Part shown: positions 8,284 through 17,495 of the stretch, piece by piece
How the letters are laid out: each line of letters begins with the position of its first letter
How positions within the stretch are numbered: the first letter of the stretch is position 1
NCBI RefSeq assembly: GCF_900142985.1
Contig: NZ_LT670849.1
Coordinates: forward strand, 4,976,501 to 5,040,500
Direction of reading: 5' to 3'
DNA: 64,000 nucleotides
From: Bradyrhizobium erythrophlei
GTDB taxonomy: Bacteria; Pseudomonadota; Alphaproteobacteria; Rhizobiales; Xanthobacteraceae
Made by a program: the position numbers and the translations under genes
Notes under the pieces: generated by a model
Seen by the model: only the letters and a program-made list of their open reading frames with translations
What the model was told of the DNA's origin: nothing
Databases searched by the model: none

Positions 8284-10077
8284 ATGATGGTCCAGGAACA
8301 TTCCGCCCGGCTTGAACGCAGGTTAGTCGCCATATTGGCGGCGGACGTGGCCGGCTATTCCCGGCTCATGCATGCCGAGGAAGAGGCGACGCATACGCGT
8401 TTGACCTCGCTTCTGGCGGAAGTGGTCGTCCCGGCGATTGCCGAGCATGGCGGACGGGTCGTAAAAAATACCGGGGACGGGCTGCTTGCGGAGTTCCCAA
8501 GCGCTGTCGAAGCGACCCGGGCGGCGTTGCAATTCCAGAATCGGATCGCGGAAGTTTCAGTCAAAGATCCGGAAGATCAGCGAATCCTGATCCGCGTGGG
8601 CGTCAATATCGGCGACGTCATTGTCGAACCCCATGACATTTTCGGAGACGACGTCAACGTCACGGCGCGGCTTGAGAGCATCTCCGCGCCGGGCGGCATC
8701 TGCCTCTCTGCGGCTGCCTACGATCAGGTCAGCAGCAAGCTGGCTGTCGAATTCGACGACATGGGAGAGCAGTTCTTCAAGAACATCGCTCGCCCAACGC
8801 GAGCTTATGCCTGGCCACGATCAGGCGCCGAAGCGGGGACATCATACGGTTTTGCGGTGCGCGGCCCGGTATCCCCGCCGTACCTCTCCATGGTCGTGTT
8901 GCCGTTTGCGAATTTCGGTGACGACCCGGAACAGGAATATTTCGCCGACGGGGTGACCGAGAGCCTCACCACGGACCTGTCGCGCATCGACGGATCGTTC
9001 GTGATCGCCCGCAACACCGCGTTCACCTTCAAGGGCAAGGCCGTCAATGTGAAGCAGATCGGGCGCGAGCTGAACGTTCGCTACGCGCTCGAGGGATCAG
9101 TGCAGCGGGGCAGCAAACGGCTTCGCGTCAATGTACAGTTGATCGACGCGGAAACCGGCAAGCACATTTGGGCTGAGCGCTTCGAAAAGCCGATCGCCGA
9201 TCTGTACGACATGCAGGACGAGATTGTCGCACGGCTGGCCCAGGCATTGGACGCCCAGCTTATTTTGGCTGAAGCACGACGGGCGGAGCGTTCGAGAAAC
9301 CCTGACGCCATGGAACTCGTCTTTCAGGGCACCGCCTGTCTCTACAAGGGGCCGACCTCCGAACCGCTAACGCAGGCCAGACGCTTTTTCGAGCGTGCGC
9401 TGCAAATTGATTCCCGAAATGTCGGGGCGCTTGTCGGCCTTGCGAACGTCGACGCCACGGCCGGCGCCTACATATTAACGGACGACCGGTCGGCGCTGCT
9501 GGCGATGGCCGAAGCGAATGCGATCAGGGCGCTCTCACTGGATCCGGACCGGGCGCTGGCGCACAGGGTTCTCGGTACCATCTACAACATGACGAACCGC
9601 AATGTGCAGGCAATAGCGGAATGTGAGCAGGCATTGACGCTGGATCGCAATTTGGCCGATGCCCATGCCGTTATCGGGATGGCTAAATATTACCTGGGTC
9701 GCGCCAGCGAAACCGAAGGCCACATACTCGAGGCGTTCCGACTCTCGCCCCGCGATATTTTTGCTCATCGGTGGATGCATTTTCTAGGCATGAGCAAGAT
9801 ACAACTCGGTCTGGACACGGAGGCCGTAGAGTGGTTCCGGCGAAGCATTGAGGCTAATCGTAATTCTCCTTTTACGCACTTTGCGCTGGCCGCAGCTTTG
9901 GGCTTGCAAGGCTCACTCGACGAGGCACGTCTGGCCGCCGCGGCGGGGTTCGCGCTCAATCCGGGCTTCACGATCCGCCGCATGCGGGCTTCGCAACCGA
10001 GCGACAACAAGGGCTTTCTTGACGGGCGAGAACGCTTTTATGGAGGCCTGTTGCTCGCCGGGGTGCCAGACGCGTGA
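8284..10077 (+). CDS. Class III adenylate/guanylate cyclase with TPR C-terminus
   Basis: 597 residues. The N-terminal cyclase homology domain (about 12-175) keeps both metal-binding aspartates, D21 in ADVAGYSRLM and D65 in NTGDGLLAEF, so catalytic activity is plausible. A TolB/FlgO-like alpha-beta segment follows (VVLPFANFGDDPEQEYFADG...ALEGSVQR, about 200-320), then tetratricopeptide-like helices to the C-terminus (ALQIDSRNVGALVGLAN, ALSLDPDRALAHRVLG, ALTLDRNLADAHAVIG). No membrane segment is visible, so it is probably cytoplasmic. Two adjacent ATG codons (8284, 8287) are possible starts. Rhizobia carry many paralogues of this architecture; the signal sensed and the target are unknown. Confidence 0.88.
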   Translation: MMVQEHSARLERRLVAILAADVAGYSRLMHAEEEATHTRLTSLLAEVVVPAIAEHGGRVVKNTGDGLLAEFPSAVEATRAALQFQNRIAEVSVKDPEDQRILIRVGVNIGDVIVEPHDIFGDDVNVTARLESISAPGGICLSAAAYDQVSSKLAVEFDDMGEQFFKNIARPTRAYAWPRSGAEAGTSYGFAVRGPVSPPYLSMVVLPFANFGDDPEQEYFADGVTESLTTDLSRIDGSFVIARNTAFTFKGKAVNVKQIGRELNVRYALEGSVQRGSKRLRVNVQLIDAETGKHIWAERFEKPIADLYDMQDEIVARLAQALDAQLILAEARRAERSRNPDAMELVFQGTACLYKGPTSEPLTQARRFFERALQIDSRNVGALVGLANVDATAGAYILTDDRSALLAMAEANAIRALSLDPDRALAHRVLGTIYNMTNRNVQAIAECEQALTLDRNLADAHAVIGMAKYYLGRASETEGHILEAFRLSPRDIFAHRWMHFLGMSKIQLGLDTEAVEWFRRSIEANRNSPFTHFALAAALGLQGSLDEARLAAAAGFALNPGFTIRRMRASQPSDNKGFLDGRERFYGGLLLAGVPDA

Positions 10078-10195
10078 CGGAAAGAAACGTCAAGCGGCTT
10101 GCCGCCCTGCCGACCGGCTTGCCGGCATGCGGCATCGCGCCGGTCGCGGAGCGGGCTGCACCACGGAGTTCGTTGTGGTTTTCGCCAGGCGAGGG

Positions 10196-11005
10196 CTACC
10201 GTGAAGCGGTAATGACGAGCGCCCGGATGCGGCCTTCGATGACGCCTTCGCCAAATCGCCGCGCCAAGGCGTCCGCCGCCCGCTGCGTCGCCTCTTCCAG
10301 CCGCGAGGCGTCGCGGGTGACAATTTCGTTCTGCAACGGCGTGCCCTGGCAGTAGGCGACCGCGGCATCGCGCGGGGAGGCGGCCTTGCTCGTTCGCGAG
10401 ACCGTTTCAATCGAAACCGTGCCAAATCCCGCCGCGTTCAAGTGCCGGCGGATCTGCCCGGCATCGTGATAGCCATGTGGAATTCGCGCCATGAAGCGGG
10501 GCGGATCGTCAGGAAACAAGACTGCCAGTTCTTCGGTCACGACGTCGGCAAAGTCGTTTTCGGCGATATCGTCCCAGACGTTGAAGAAGAAATGGCCGCG
10601 CGGCTTCAGAACGCGCAGCGCCTCCGCGTAGCCATGAACCTTGTCGGGAAAGAACATCGCGCCGAACTGGCAGGCCACGGCATCGAAGCTTTGGTCTGCA
10701 AACGGCAGCGCCAGCGCATCGGCCTGCCGCCACTCCACCCGATGATCGCCGAGCCGCGTTTTCGCGTGATCGAGCATCGACTGGTTGAGGTCGGTTGCCA
10801 CGATGCGCGCGGTCGCTGGGAGTTGCGAGGCGATCGCTCGCGTCAGAACCCCGGTGCCTGCTGCGGTCTCCAGGATGTCTCGCGGCGCGGTCCTGGCCAG
10901 CCGGTTGGCGAGATCGAGCGCATAGGGCTCGAAAATGAGCGGGACCATCAGCCGCTCGTAGATTTCGGGAATCGATCCTGCGAATTTCCTGTCGGTCGCC
11001 TCCAT
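10196..11005 (-). CDS. SAM-dependent methyltransferase (class I)
   Basis: 269 residues. The Rossmann-fold motif I is ILETAAGTGVLTRAIA (about 45-60), the acidic residue of motif II is in IVATDLNQSMLDHAK, and motif post-II/III is VEWRQADALALPFADQSFDAVACQFG, typical of the Methyltransf_11/25 small-molecule methyltransferases related to UbiE. ATG 11005 is chosen because GGGAG lies about 8 bp upstream; an in-frame extension to 11032 adds nine residues without support. It is a single gene, reverse to both neighbours. The substrate cannot be predicted. Confidence 0.85.
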   Translation of the reverse strand: MEATDRKFAGSIPEIYERLMVPLIFEPYALDLANRLARTAPRDILETAAGTGVLTRAIASQLPATARIVATDLNQSMLDHAKTRLGDHRVEWRQADALALPFADQSFDAVACQFGAMFFPDKVHGYAEALRVLKPRGHFFFNVWDDIAENDFADVVTEELAVLFPDDPPRFMARIPHGYHDAGQIRRHLNAAGFGTVSIETVSRTSKAASPRDAAVAYCQGTPLQNEIVTRDASRLEEATQRAADALARRFGEGVIEGRIRALVITASR

Positions 11006-11138
11006 CGCGCTGCTCCCGTTGCCTGATTCCACCGATCATATTGGCAGGGGTGGGGCGCCGTGAAACGAGCATAACGTCGCGGCGGTGAGGGCTCGGAAGC
11101 TGGTGGCGCGGTGGTTGGCTTCGGCCGATAATCCGGCG

Positions 11139-11153
11139 CTAGTGGTCCGATTC
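11139..11153 (+). repeat. Solo end of a CTAG-bounded palindromic repeat
   Basis: CTAGTGGTCCGATTC here is the exact reverse complement of 62842-62856 and shares its CTAGTG end with the two complete palindromes at 49202-49275 and 49289-49366. It sits just upstream of the small transporter start. Confidence 0.55.
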
Positions 11154-11175
11154 AGTGAAATACCGGAACTATCAG

Positions 11176-11622
11176 ATGTTGAAATTGGCGATTCCCGTGA
11201 TCCTGGCCGCGACGGCCGGGATCAGTCTTGTGGTGCAGCAGGCGCTGAACGCGAATTTGCGCGCCGCGCTCAACTCGGCCGCCTGGTCGGGCTTCATGAG
11301 CTACTTCATCGGCGTCATCTGCATGGTGGTGCTCGCGCTGGTGTTGCAGGACCCGGTTCCATCCATGGTGACGGCGGCGCGCATTCCCTGGTTCGCCTGG
11401 AGCGGCGGCCTGTTCGGCGCGATCTTCGTTGCGCTTGCCATCTTTCTCGTCCCGCAACTCGGCGCCGCGGCGTTCTTCGCGCTGCTCATCGCCGGCCAGA
11501 TGCTGGGATCGATCGTCTTCGACCATTATGGCTTGCTGGGCGTGCCGGTTCACCCCGTCAGCGCGATCCGGGTCGTCGGCGCGGCGTTGTTGGTCGGCGG
11601 CGTGGTCTTGATACGCCTGTAG
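11176..11622 (+). CDS. YdcZ/DUF606-type small DMT family transporter
   Basis: 148 residues, almost entirely membrane-embedded with about five hydrophobic helices (near residues 3-22, 35-57, 70-92, 95-115 and 125-147). The pattern of the first helix followed by QQALNANLR and the closing [18 protein letters not shown] fits the DUF606 (YdcZ) half-transporters related to the drug/metabolite superfamily, which often act as pairs; here there is a single copy. ATG 11176 is taken as start; an alternative GTG at 11155 overlaps the short repeat upstream. Substrate unknown. Confidence 0.75.
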   Translation: MLKLAIPVILAATAGISLVVQQALNANLRAALNSAAWSGFMSYFIGVICMVVLALVLQDPVPSMVTAARIPWFAWSGGLFGAIFVALAIFLVPQLGAAAFFALLIAGQMLGSIVFDHYGLLGVPVHPVSAIRVVGAALLVGGVVLIRL

Positions 11623-11788
11623 CGCATTGCTTCGCGCGGCGAGCGACCAGAACAGCATGGCTCGGCATGAGAACCCGTCGTTCGTCGGCCAAAGATTAAC
11701 GCGCAGGTCGTTTGGCTATTTTTCGGTAACCTTTTTGGGCGATGAATGGAGCAGCCGAAAACCGCCTCCCTCCTGCTCGGATTCCGCC

Positions 11789-13471
11789 ATGTTCAGCAAG
11801 CTCTCCATCCGCACCAAGATTATCTCCGTCGTCTGCCTGCTGCTGCTGGCCTTGGCCGGCATGGGCCTGCTCTCGGCGAGCAGCATGCGGTCGCTGAACG
11901 CCAACACCAACGAGATGGCCAACAACTGGCTGCCGAGCATCAAGGCACTGGGCGATCTGCGTGGCGACGCCATCATGTACCGCGCCATCATCCGCCAGCA
12001 CATGCTGGCGGAGACCAAGGAGGACAAGGACGGAGCCGAAAAGGCGCTGGAGAATCTCGCCCAGAAGAACATGAAAGTCCGCAGGGCCTATGAAGCGATG
12101 ATCAGTTCGCCGGAAGAGCGCGCGCTCTACGCGGATTGGTCGAAACGCTGGGAGGCATACCAGGGTATCGCGGCGAAAATGATCGAGCTGTCCAAGAAGG
12201 ATGGCCTGTCACGCGAGGCGCGGGACCTGAACAAGGAGATGATCAAGGCCGGCAATGAAGCCGAGGCCCTTCTGGACAAGGACATCGAGCTCAACGACAA
12301 GGGCGCGGCGCAAGATGCGCGCGCGGCCGAAGAGACCTATTCGTCGATGCTGATGTGGCTTGGCGTCATTGTCGGTCTTGCCATTCTCGCCGGCGCTGCC
12401 GTCAGCTTCTACGTCATCCGCGACATTTCGGCGGGCATCGCCTCGATCGTCGAGCCGATGCAGGCGCTCGGCAAGGGCGACCTCACCGCCGTAGTGCCGC
12501 ACCAGGGCGAGAAGACCGAGATCGGCCAGATGGCCGACGCCTTGCAGATCTTCAAGGAAGCCCTGATCGCCAAGCGCGCCGCCGACGAGCTAGCTGCCAA
12601 GGACGCCGAAGCCAAGATCGAGCGCGGCCGCCGCGTCGACGGCATCACCCGCGAATTCGAGCAGATGATCGGCGAAATCGTCAACAACGTCTCTTCGGCC
12701 TCGTCGCAGCTCGAATCCTCCGCCGGCACCCTGTCGACGACGGCTGCGCGTTCGCAGCAACTGTCGACGACGGTTGCGGCCGCTTCCGAGGAAGCTTCGA
12801 CCAACGTGCAGTCGGTCGCGTCGGCGACCGAAGAGCTGTCCTCGTCGGTCAACGAGATCAGCCGTCAGGTGCAGGAATCGGCGCGGATGGCGAGCAATGC
12901 GGTCGGTCAGGCCCGCTCGACGACCGATCGCGTCGGCGAGTTGTCGAAGGCCGCCACCCGCATCGGCGATGTCATCGAACTGATCAACACCATCGCCGGC
13001 CAGACCAACCTCTTGGCGCTGAACGCCACCATCGAGGCGGCGCGCGCCGGCGAAGCCGGCCGCGGCTTTGCGGTGGTCGCCTCCGAGGTCAAGGCGCTGG
13101 CCGAGCAGACCGCGAAAGCCACCGGCGAGATCGGGCAGCAGATCAACGGCATCCAGGCCGCGACCCAGGACTCGGTCGACGCCATCAAGGATATCTCCGG
13201 CACCATCGAGAAGCTGTCGGAAATCTCCTCGACCATTGCGGCCGCGGTGGAAGAGCAGGGCGCGGCGACGCAGGAAATCTCCCGCAACGTCCAGCAGGCC
13301 GCCCAAGGCACCCAGCAGGTCTCGTCCAACATCACCGACGTGCAGCGCGGCGCGACCGAAACCGGCTCGGCTTCCTCGCTGGTGCTGGCGGCCGCGAAGA
13401 CCTTGTCGGCCGACTCCGGTCGCCTCAAGAGCGAAGTGTCGAAGTTCCTGACCAACGTGCGGGCGGCTTGA
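11789..13471 (+). CDS. Methyl-accepting chemotaxis protein
   Basis: 560 residues. A transmembrane helix (about 8-28) is followed by a periplasmic four-helix-bundle sensor (4HB_MCP type, about 30-185) with [17 protein letters not shown], a second helix ([20 protein letters not shown], about 187-207), a HAMP domain, then a long cytoplasmic coiled coil whose hairpin tip reads [20 protein letters not shown] and continues into [15 protein letters not shown], the invariant CheA/CheW contact region. The protein modulates CheA autophosphorylation in response to an unknown ligand. No che genes are nearby. The C-terminus lacks a CheR-docking pentapeptide. The open frame extends upstream to 11627, but ATG 11789 starts the signal-anchor. 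Confidence 0.93.
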   Translation: MFSKLSIRTKIISVVCLLLLALAGMGLLSASSMRSLNANTNEMANNWLPSIKALGDLRGDAIMYRAIIRQHMLAETKEDKDGAEKALENLAQKNMKVRRAYEAMISSPEERALYADWSKRWEAYQGIAAKMIELSKKDGLSREARDLNKEMIKAGNEAEALLDKDIELNDKGAAQDARAAEETYSSMLMWLGVIVGLAILAGAAVSFYVIRDISAGIASIVEPMQALGKGDLTAVVPHQGEKTEIGQMADALQIFKEALIAKRAADELAAKDAEAKIERGRRVDGITREFEQMIGEIVNNVSSASSQLESSAGTLSTTAARSQQLSTTVAAASEEASTNVQSVASATEELSSSVNEISRQVQESARMASNAVGQARSTTDRVGELSKAATRIGDVIELINTIAGQTNLLALNATIEAARAGEAGRGFAVVASEVKALAEQTAKATGEIGQQINGIQAATQDSVDAIKDISGTIEKLSEISSTIAAAVEEQGAATQEISRNVQQAAQGTQQVSSNITDVQRGATETGSASSLVLAAAKTLSADSGRLKSEVSKFLTNVRAA

Positions 13472-13481
13472 CGGACGATTT

Positions 13482-14465
13482 TTACTGCGAGCCTTCGAGC
13501 CCGAGCTGTTTCACCATCGTCCCCCATTTGAGATGCTCGGACTGAATGTAGCCGCGCATGCCGTCGATCGAGGACGAATCGTTCGGGATCAGTCCTAGCG
13601 CGGCGATTCTCGCCTGCATCTCGGGCGCCTGCATGATGCGTTTCATCTCGGCATGAAGCCGCTCGACGATCGGCCGGGGCGTCTTCACAGGCGCCAGCAG
13701 CATGTGCCATGACACGCCTTCATAATCGGTGGCGCCCGATACCTCGGCGAACGGCGGCACGTCCGGTAGCAGCGGCAATCGTTGCGCGGAAGAAACCGCG
13801 AGCGCACGCAGCTTTCCTTCCCTGATCAGGGGGATCGAGAGGCCGGCCTCGAGGAAGCTCGCCGCAACGCGGCCACCCATGAGATCGTTAACCGACTCCG
13901 GCGTGCTGCGATACGGCACGTGGTTTGCCTCGAAGCCAAGCCGCTTCTTGGCGAACTCCATTGACATATGTTGCACCGAACCCGTGCCGATCGAGGCATA
14001 GCTGAACGGCGGGTTCTTCTTTTTGGCGAGTTCGACGAATTCCGAAAGCGTCTTCGCCGGCAGCGATGGATCGATCACCAGGACGAACGGCGATTTCACA
14101 TAGAGTGAGATCGGCGTGAAGTCCTGCGGATCATAGTTGAGGCTCTTGAACAATGTCGGATTGATCGACAGAGCGATGCTGGTCAGCACGACGAGCGTGT
14201 AGCCGTCCGCTGCCGCCTTCGCGACCTGATTGGCCGCCAGGGTCGTAGCCGCGCCGGGCTTGTTTTCCACGATGACCGGCTTGCCGAAGGCTTCCGACAG
14301 CTTCTCCGCGTAGAGCCGCGTGATCGCGTCCATGCCGCTCCCGGCCGCGAGCGAAACCACGATCGTGATCGGCCTTGAGGGGTAATCGTCAGCTCGGGCC
14401 GGCGCGCTTGCCGATAGCCCCAGCAACAGGACGCAGGGCAAGATCCAGTACGTCTTCAAATTCAT
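13482..14465 (-). CDS. TctC/Bug-family periplasmic solute-binding protein
   Basis: 327 residues. A cleavable signal peptide (hydrophobic core LPCVLLLGLSAS, cleavage after APARA) precedes the Bug fold: DYPSRPITIVVSLAAGSGMDAITRL near the N-terminus, VENKPGAATTLAANQVAKAAADGYTL and a domain-crossing YRSTPESVNDLMGGRV. These proteins deliver carboxylates or other small acids to TctAB membrane partners, or act as orphan sensors; no tctA or tctB gene is in the window, so it is an orphan receptor. ATG 14465 is favoured since it begins the signal peptide. It converges on the chemoreceptor gene with a 10-bp gap. Confidence 0.9.
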   Translation of the reverse strand: MNLKTYWILPCVLLLGLSASAPARADDYPSRPITIVVSLAAGSGMDAITRLYAEKLSEAFGKPVIVENKPGAATTLAANQVAKAAADGYTLVVLTSIALSINPTLFKSLNYDPQDFTPISLYVKSPFVLVIDPSLPAKTLSEFVELAKKKNPPFSYASIGTGSVQHMSMEFAKKRLGFEANHVPYRSTPESVNDLMGGRVAASFLEAGLSIPLIREGKLRALAVSSAQRLPLLPDVPPFAEVSGATDYEGVSWHMLLAPVKTPRPIVERLHAEMKRIMQAPEMQARIAALGLIPNDSSSIDGMRGYIQSEHLKWGTMVKQLGLEGSQ

Positions 14466-14483
14466 GACACTCAACCCGGGAGG

Positions 14484-14519
14484 TCGGGAGATAAGGAAAA
14501 ATCGGGAGGTAAGGAAAAA
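14484..14519. repeat. Tandem 18-bp repeat upstream of the TctC-like gene
   Basis: Two copies (14484-14501, 14502-14519) of TCGGGAGNTAAGGAAAAA differ at one base. They lie 19 bp upstream of the start codon, in the 5' untranslated or promoter region, and could arise by slippage or bind a regulator. Confidence 0.55.
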
Positions 14520-14632
14520 TCGATCGCACGGTCTATCGTTCGATCTAGCTATGACGGCCAGCCCCGAAGGAGTCAAACCTAAGGTGGTGCTCGGCCTCGC
14601 ACACTCTGATCGGTGAAAGGGGCCTGAGGCGC

Positions 14633-15115
14633 CTACGCGATCGCGATGACCTCGAGCTCCTGGCCTGCGGAGGCCACGACGTCGCCGACGCTTTTGCCCA
14701 TCAGCGATCTCGCGACCGGCGAGGCAAAGGAGATCGAGCCGGTTTTCGGATCGGCCTCGTCTTCGCCGACGATGCGATAGGTCTGCACGCGGCCGTCGTT
14801 GCGCTCGAAAGTGACGGTGCTGCCGAAGGCGACCTTGTCACTGGAGGAAGGAGGCGGGACGACCTGGGCCGTTCGCACCCTTTCATAGAAGTAGCGGACA
14901 TCGCGCTGCGGGTGAGCTGCCTGCCGCCGCCGCTCGTTGACGTCCTCGATGGCTTGCGCGGCTTCAAAAGCCTCGCGCGCTTCCGCCAACTGCCGTTCGA
15001 GCGACTTCAATCCGGCCTCGGTGACCAGATTGGCATGCGGCGGGATCGGACGATCCGGCAGCTGCGTTTCGGACGCCGTCTCGGCACTTTCTTCCTTGGT
15101 GAAGGCAACGCTCAA
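14633..15115 (-). CDS. GreA/GreB-family transcription factor
   Basis: 160 residues. The C-terminal FKBP-like domain of Gre factors is clear (VAFGSTVTFERNDGRVQTYRIVG, ISFASPVARSLMGKSVGDVV; about 92-158). An N-terminal helical region (SLERQLAEAREAFEAAQAI) corresponds to the coiled coil that enters the RNA polymerase secondary channel, but it is short. An acidic pair at the coil tip is not obvious; NERRRQAAHPQRDVRYFYERV occupies the second helix. It may therefore be a regulatory Gre paralogue rather than the housekeeping cleavage factor. It lies 33 bp downstream of the M15-like gene on the same strand. Confidence 0.85.
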   Translation of the reverse strand: MSVAFTKEESAETASETQLPDRPIPPHANLVTEAGLKSLERQLAEAREAFEAAQAIEDVNERRRQAAHPQRDVRYFYERVRTAQVVPPPSSSDKVAFGSTVTFERNDGRVQTYRIVGEDEADPKTGSISFASPVARSLMGKSVGDVVASAGQELEVIAIA

Positions 15116-15148
15116 ATCTAGAGCTCCGATTCCGAAGTTCGCGCCGCA

Positions 15149-16306
15149 CTAGTTCGCCGCAGCCGTAGCCTGACGGGTCTTTACGCCCGGACGATGACGC
15201 GCGAATTCCTCGCCGTCGTTGGGGGCGACATGCGGCGGGTCGCGGTCGAGATAGGGACGGCCGATGCCGAATTCGCTGCCGTGATCGTCGACCCATTTCC
15301 AGAGAGCGTTGCTGTTGGTCAGCCGTTCAGCTCGCGTGGCGCCCTTGGTGCTGACGATGTCCGCGGCAAGGCCATGGCCATAACCGCCGCGAAGGCTGCC
15401 GCCATGGAAGGATCTGTTGCTGGCGGCCTTGAGGCCGCTCGCGATCGACTGGCGATAATCGTCGCGAAAACCGCTGGTGATACCGGGCGCAAGGCCTGCC
15501 TGATCCGCGGCGTGCAGCATCGAAAACAGCCTGAGCTTGAAGTTCCGGTCGACGCCGCCGATCACATAATCGGCGAGCGACATGCGGGCGTTGGTCGCCG
15601 CCTTCGGGTCCTTCCAGCCGAAATCCTCGTCGACGACATAAGATGTGGTTCGCGTGACGGTGATCGATTTGCCCTTGCGCTTGATCGTTACCTTTTTCGA
15701 GGTGCTCTCGCGGATGGAGTCTTCCTTCTTTGTTTTCTGATAGAGTTGCCAGAGATAGCGGTCGGCGCAGACGTCGATGACGAGACACTCGTCGTCGATC
15801 TCAATCGAATTGGCGGCGTCGTAGACCTCATCGGTCTGCGGGCCGGCGAGATTGTTCGGCTGGGCGGCCATATCGGGCGATGGTTTGGCCAGCGTCTGCG
15901 TCGGCATTTCCAGCGCGGCCAGGACAGGTCCGCTTCCCTTCGCGGCATCCGTGTTCGGCGTGGCGGCGCCTGCCGCATCGACATCAGCTGCATCGACGCC
16001 TGCCAAATCGACCTTTGGCGTATCGGTCTTTATCGTATCGGTCTTCGCTGTTTCGATCCTGGGCGTATCTGCGGCAGCCGCCGCCATTGGAAGCGCCGCG
16101 GTCGTCGCCGGTTCGACGGACAGCGGCTCGACGGACACCAGCTCGCCTGACAGCGGGACGTTTGCAGCGTCCGGCGTTATCGCTGAAGTGGCCGGCGTGA
16201 CGTCGGCAATGGCCAGCGAATAGACATTGTTCGCGGGCGCGCTAGCGGTGATGAGCACAGCCATCACCACGGCCGGAATCGCGATTTCCCGGCACCAGAC
16301 GGCCAT
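15149..16306 (-). CDS. Exported M15-like (D-Ala-D-Ala carboxypeptidase fold) peptidase
   Basis: 385 residues. An N-terminal hydrophobic signal (IPAVVMAVLITASAPA) is followed by a roughly 140-residue Ala/Pro/Asp-rich linker with imperfect repeats of TDTIKTDTPKVDLAGVDAAD type, and then a C-terminal domain (about 210-365). That domain contains SGFRDDYRQS, YGHGLAADIVS and DPPHVAP, which place a His, Asp and His as in the zinc site of M15/VanY-like peptidoglycan peptidases. It most likely trims peptide cross-links in the periplasm. ATG 16306 is used; TTG/GTG codons up to 16333 are alternatives. The TSSYVVDEDFGWKDP segment before the peptidase is unassigned. Confidence 0.7.
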   Translation of the reverse strand: MAVWCREIAIPAVVMAVLITASAPANNVYSLAIADVTPATSAITPDAANVPLSGELVSVEPLSVEPATTAALPMAAAAADTPRIETAKTDTIKTDTPKVDLAGVDAADVDAAGAATPNTDAAKGSGPVLAALEMPTQTLAKPSPDMAAQPNNLAGPQTDEVYDAANSIEIDDECLVIDVCADRYLWQLYQKTKKEDSIRESTSKKVTIKRKGKSITVTRTTSYVVDEDFGWKDPKAATNARMSLADYVIGGVDRNFKLRLFSMLHAADQAGLAPGITSGFRDDYRQSIASGLKAASNRSFHGGSLRGGYGHGLAADIVSTKGATRAERLTNSNALWKWVDDHGSEFGIGRPYLDRDPPHVAPNDGEEFARHRPGVKTRQATAAAN

Positions 16307-16638
16307 CTCTGCGAACCGCCGCTGTATCACCAACGCCCCGATGTGGCAGAATCCAGTCGCATTTTCACCCGAGGGTTATTTCGAGTAAAGACCCGGCGCG
16401 GCTCCATCCCGCATGATAAGGACACACGATCCCGAGGGAACCAGGCTCATCGCCTCAGCGATGCAAGCAACGTGCCGCCTTGCGACAGGCCGCCGCAGGC
16501 ATGACCCCCGGCACCGACCGGCGAAGCACTTTTCGCCAATTTCGCGCCTCGATATCTCGATATAATGTTGGATATCATCATATTGGATAGTTGTGCCTCG
16601 ATGAACATCGCAACGGCCAAGTCGATCGGAACTGCCTG
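16307..16638. promoter_or_regulatory. Divergent intergenic region with short direct repeats
   Basis: 332 bp between the M15-like gene and the small exported protein gene. Near its right end is an AT-rich stretch with CTCGATAT repeated in tandem (16548-16563) and TTGGATA twice, 15 bp apart (16568-16574, 16583-16589). This probably contains the promoter of the 16639 gene; a regulator binding the direct repeats is conjecture. Confidence 0.45.
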
Positions 16639-16980
16639 ATGCCAAGACGGATGTGGATTCTCCTGCTCGGAGCAGGCCTGCTTTCTCCGATCGCCAGAGC
16701 GGAAGAGTCCAGGGTCACCGTTGAACTCAACGGCATCGGCGCGATGACGTGCGCGCATTGGCGTTCGACGGCGACGACACGCGGGGAAGGCATCGTCTGG
16801 ATCTTCGGATTCTGGTCGGGGCTGAATTATGTGGCGGCGGCGAGCGAACAGGACCATCCGAACCTGAACGACAAGCAGGTGATCGCCGAGGTCGCGAGAA
16901 TCTGCGCGACCGATCCGTCGCAAATCCTGGCGAGCGCCGCCTGGTCGGCCTACGTCAATTCAAATGCCCTGAAGAAGTGA
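16639..16980 (+). CDS. Small exported protein, HdeA/HdeB-like
   Basis: 113 residues with a signal peptide (MWILLLGAGLLSPIARA, cleaved before EESR). The mature part has two cysteines about 50 residues apart (in MTCAHW and RICATD) and the pattern EGIVWIFGFWSGLNYV, which resembles the HdeA/HdeB-like small periplasmic proteins common in rhizobia; acid-stress chaperone activity would be an inference only. CGGA sits upstream of ATG 16639; an upstream in-frame extension to 16591 lacks a signal-like start. It is followed by a VOC gene 26 bp downstream, so the two may be co-transcribed. Confidence 0.65.
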   Translation: MPRRMWILLLGAGLLSPIARAEESRVTVELNGIGAMTCAHWRSTATTRGEGIVWIFGFWSGLNYVAAASEQDHPNLNDKQVIAEVARICATDPSQILASAAWSAYVNSNALKK

Positions 16981-17006
16981 TCTGAAGCGGGGAAGGGCGC
17001 GAGCTC

Positions 17007-17486
17007 ATGGCAAAGCCAAAGAACACGATCTGTCTCTGGTACGACAGGGATGCCGAGGCGGCGGCGCGTTTTTACGCCGAGACCTTTCCCGACAGCGCCG
17101 TGCATGCCGTTCACCGCGCGCCTGGCGATTATCCGTCCGGCAAGTCGGGCGATGCGCTGACGGTCGAGTTCACGGTGGTCGGCATTCCCTGTCTCGGTCT
17201 CAACGGCGGTCCTGTCTTCACGCATAACGAATCCTTCTCGTTCCAGATCGCCACCGACGATCAGGCCGAGACTGATCGCTACTGGAACGCCATCGTCGGC
17301 AATGGCGGCCAGGAAAACGCGTGCGGTTGGTGCAAGGATAAATGGGGCCTCTCGTGGCAGATCACGCCGCGCGCGCTGACCGACGCGCTGTCCGCCGGCG
17401 GCGATGAGGCCAAGCGCGCCTTCGCCGCGATGATGACCATGAAGAAGATCGACGTCGCGGCGATCAACGCGGCGCGGCGCGGCTAG
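17007..17486 (+). CDS. VOC-family (PhnB-like) protein
   Basis: 159 residues of the vicinal oxygen chelate superfamily, 3-demethylubiquinone methyltransferase-like/PhnB subgroup: ICLWYDRDAEAAARFYAETFPDS at the N-terminus, LTVEFTVVGIPCLGLNGGP in the first beta-alpha unit and NGGQENACGWCKDKWGLSWQITP at the C-terminal unit. Members of this subgroup are mostly uncharacterised; some bind metals or act in resistance. The full domain is present at normal length. Nine bases separate it from the next gene on the same strand. Confidence 0.88.
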   Translation: MAKPKNTICLWYDRDAEAAARFYAETFPDSAVHAVHRAPGDYPSGKSGDALTVEFTVVGIPCLGLNGGPVFTHNESFSFQIATDDQAETDRYWNAIVGNGGQENACGWCKDKWGLSWQITPRALTDALSAGGDEAKRAFAAMMTMKKIDVAAINAARRG

Positions 17487-17495
17487 TCGCAGCCC

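Noticed and set aside
12355..13545. 396-residue second frame in the chemoreceptor gene
   Set aside because: Arg-rich alternative-frame translation of the coiled-coil signalling region.
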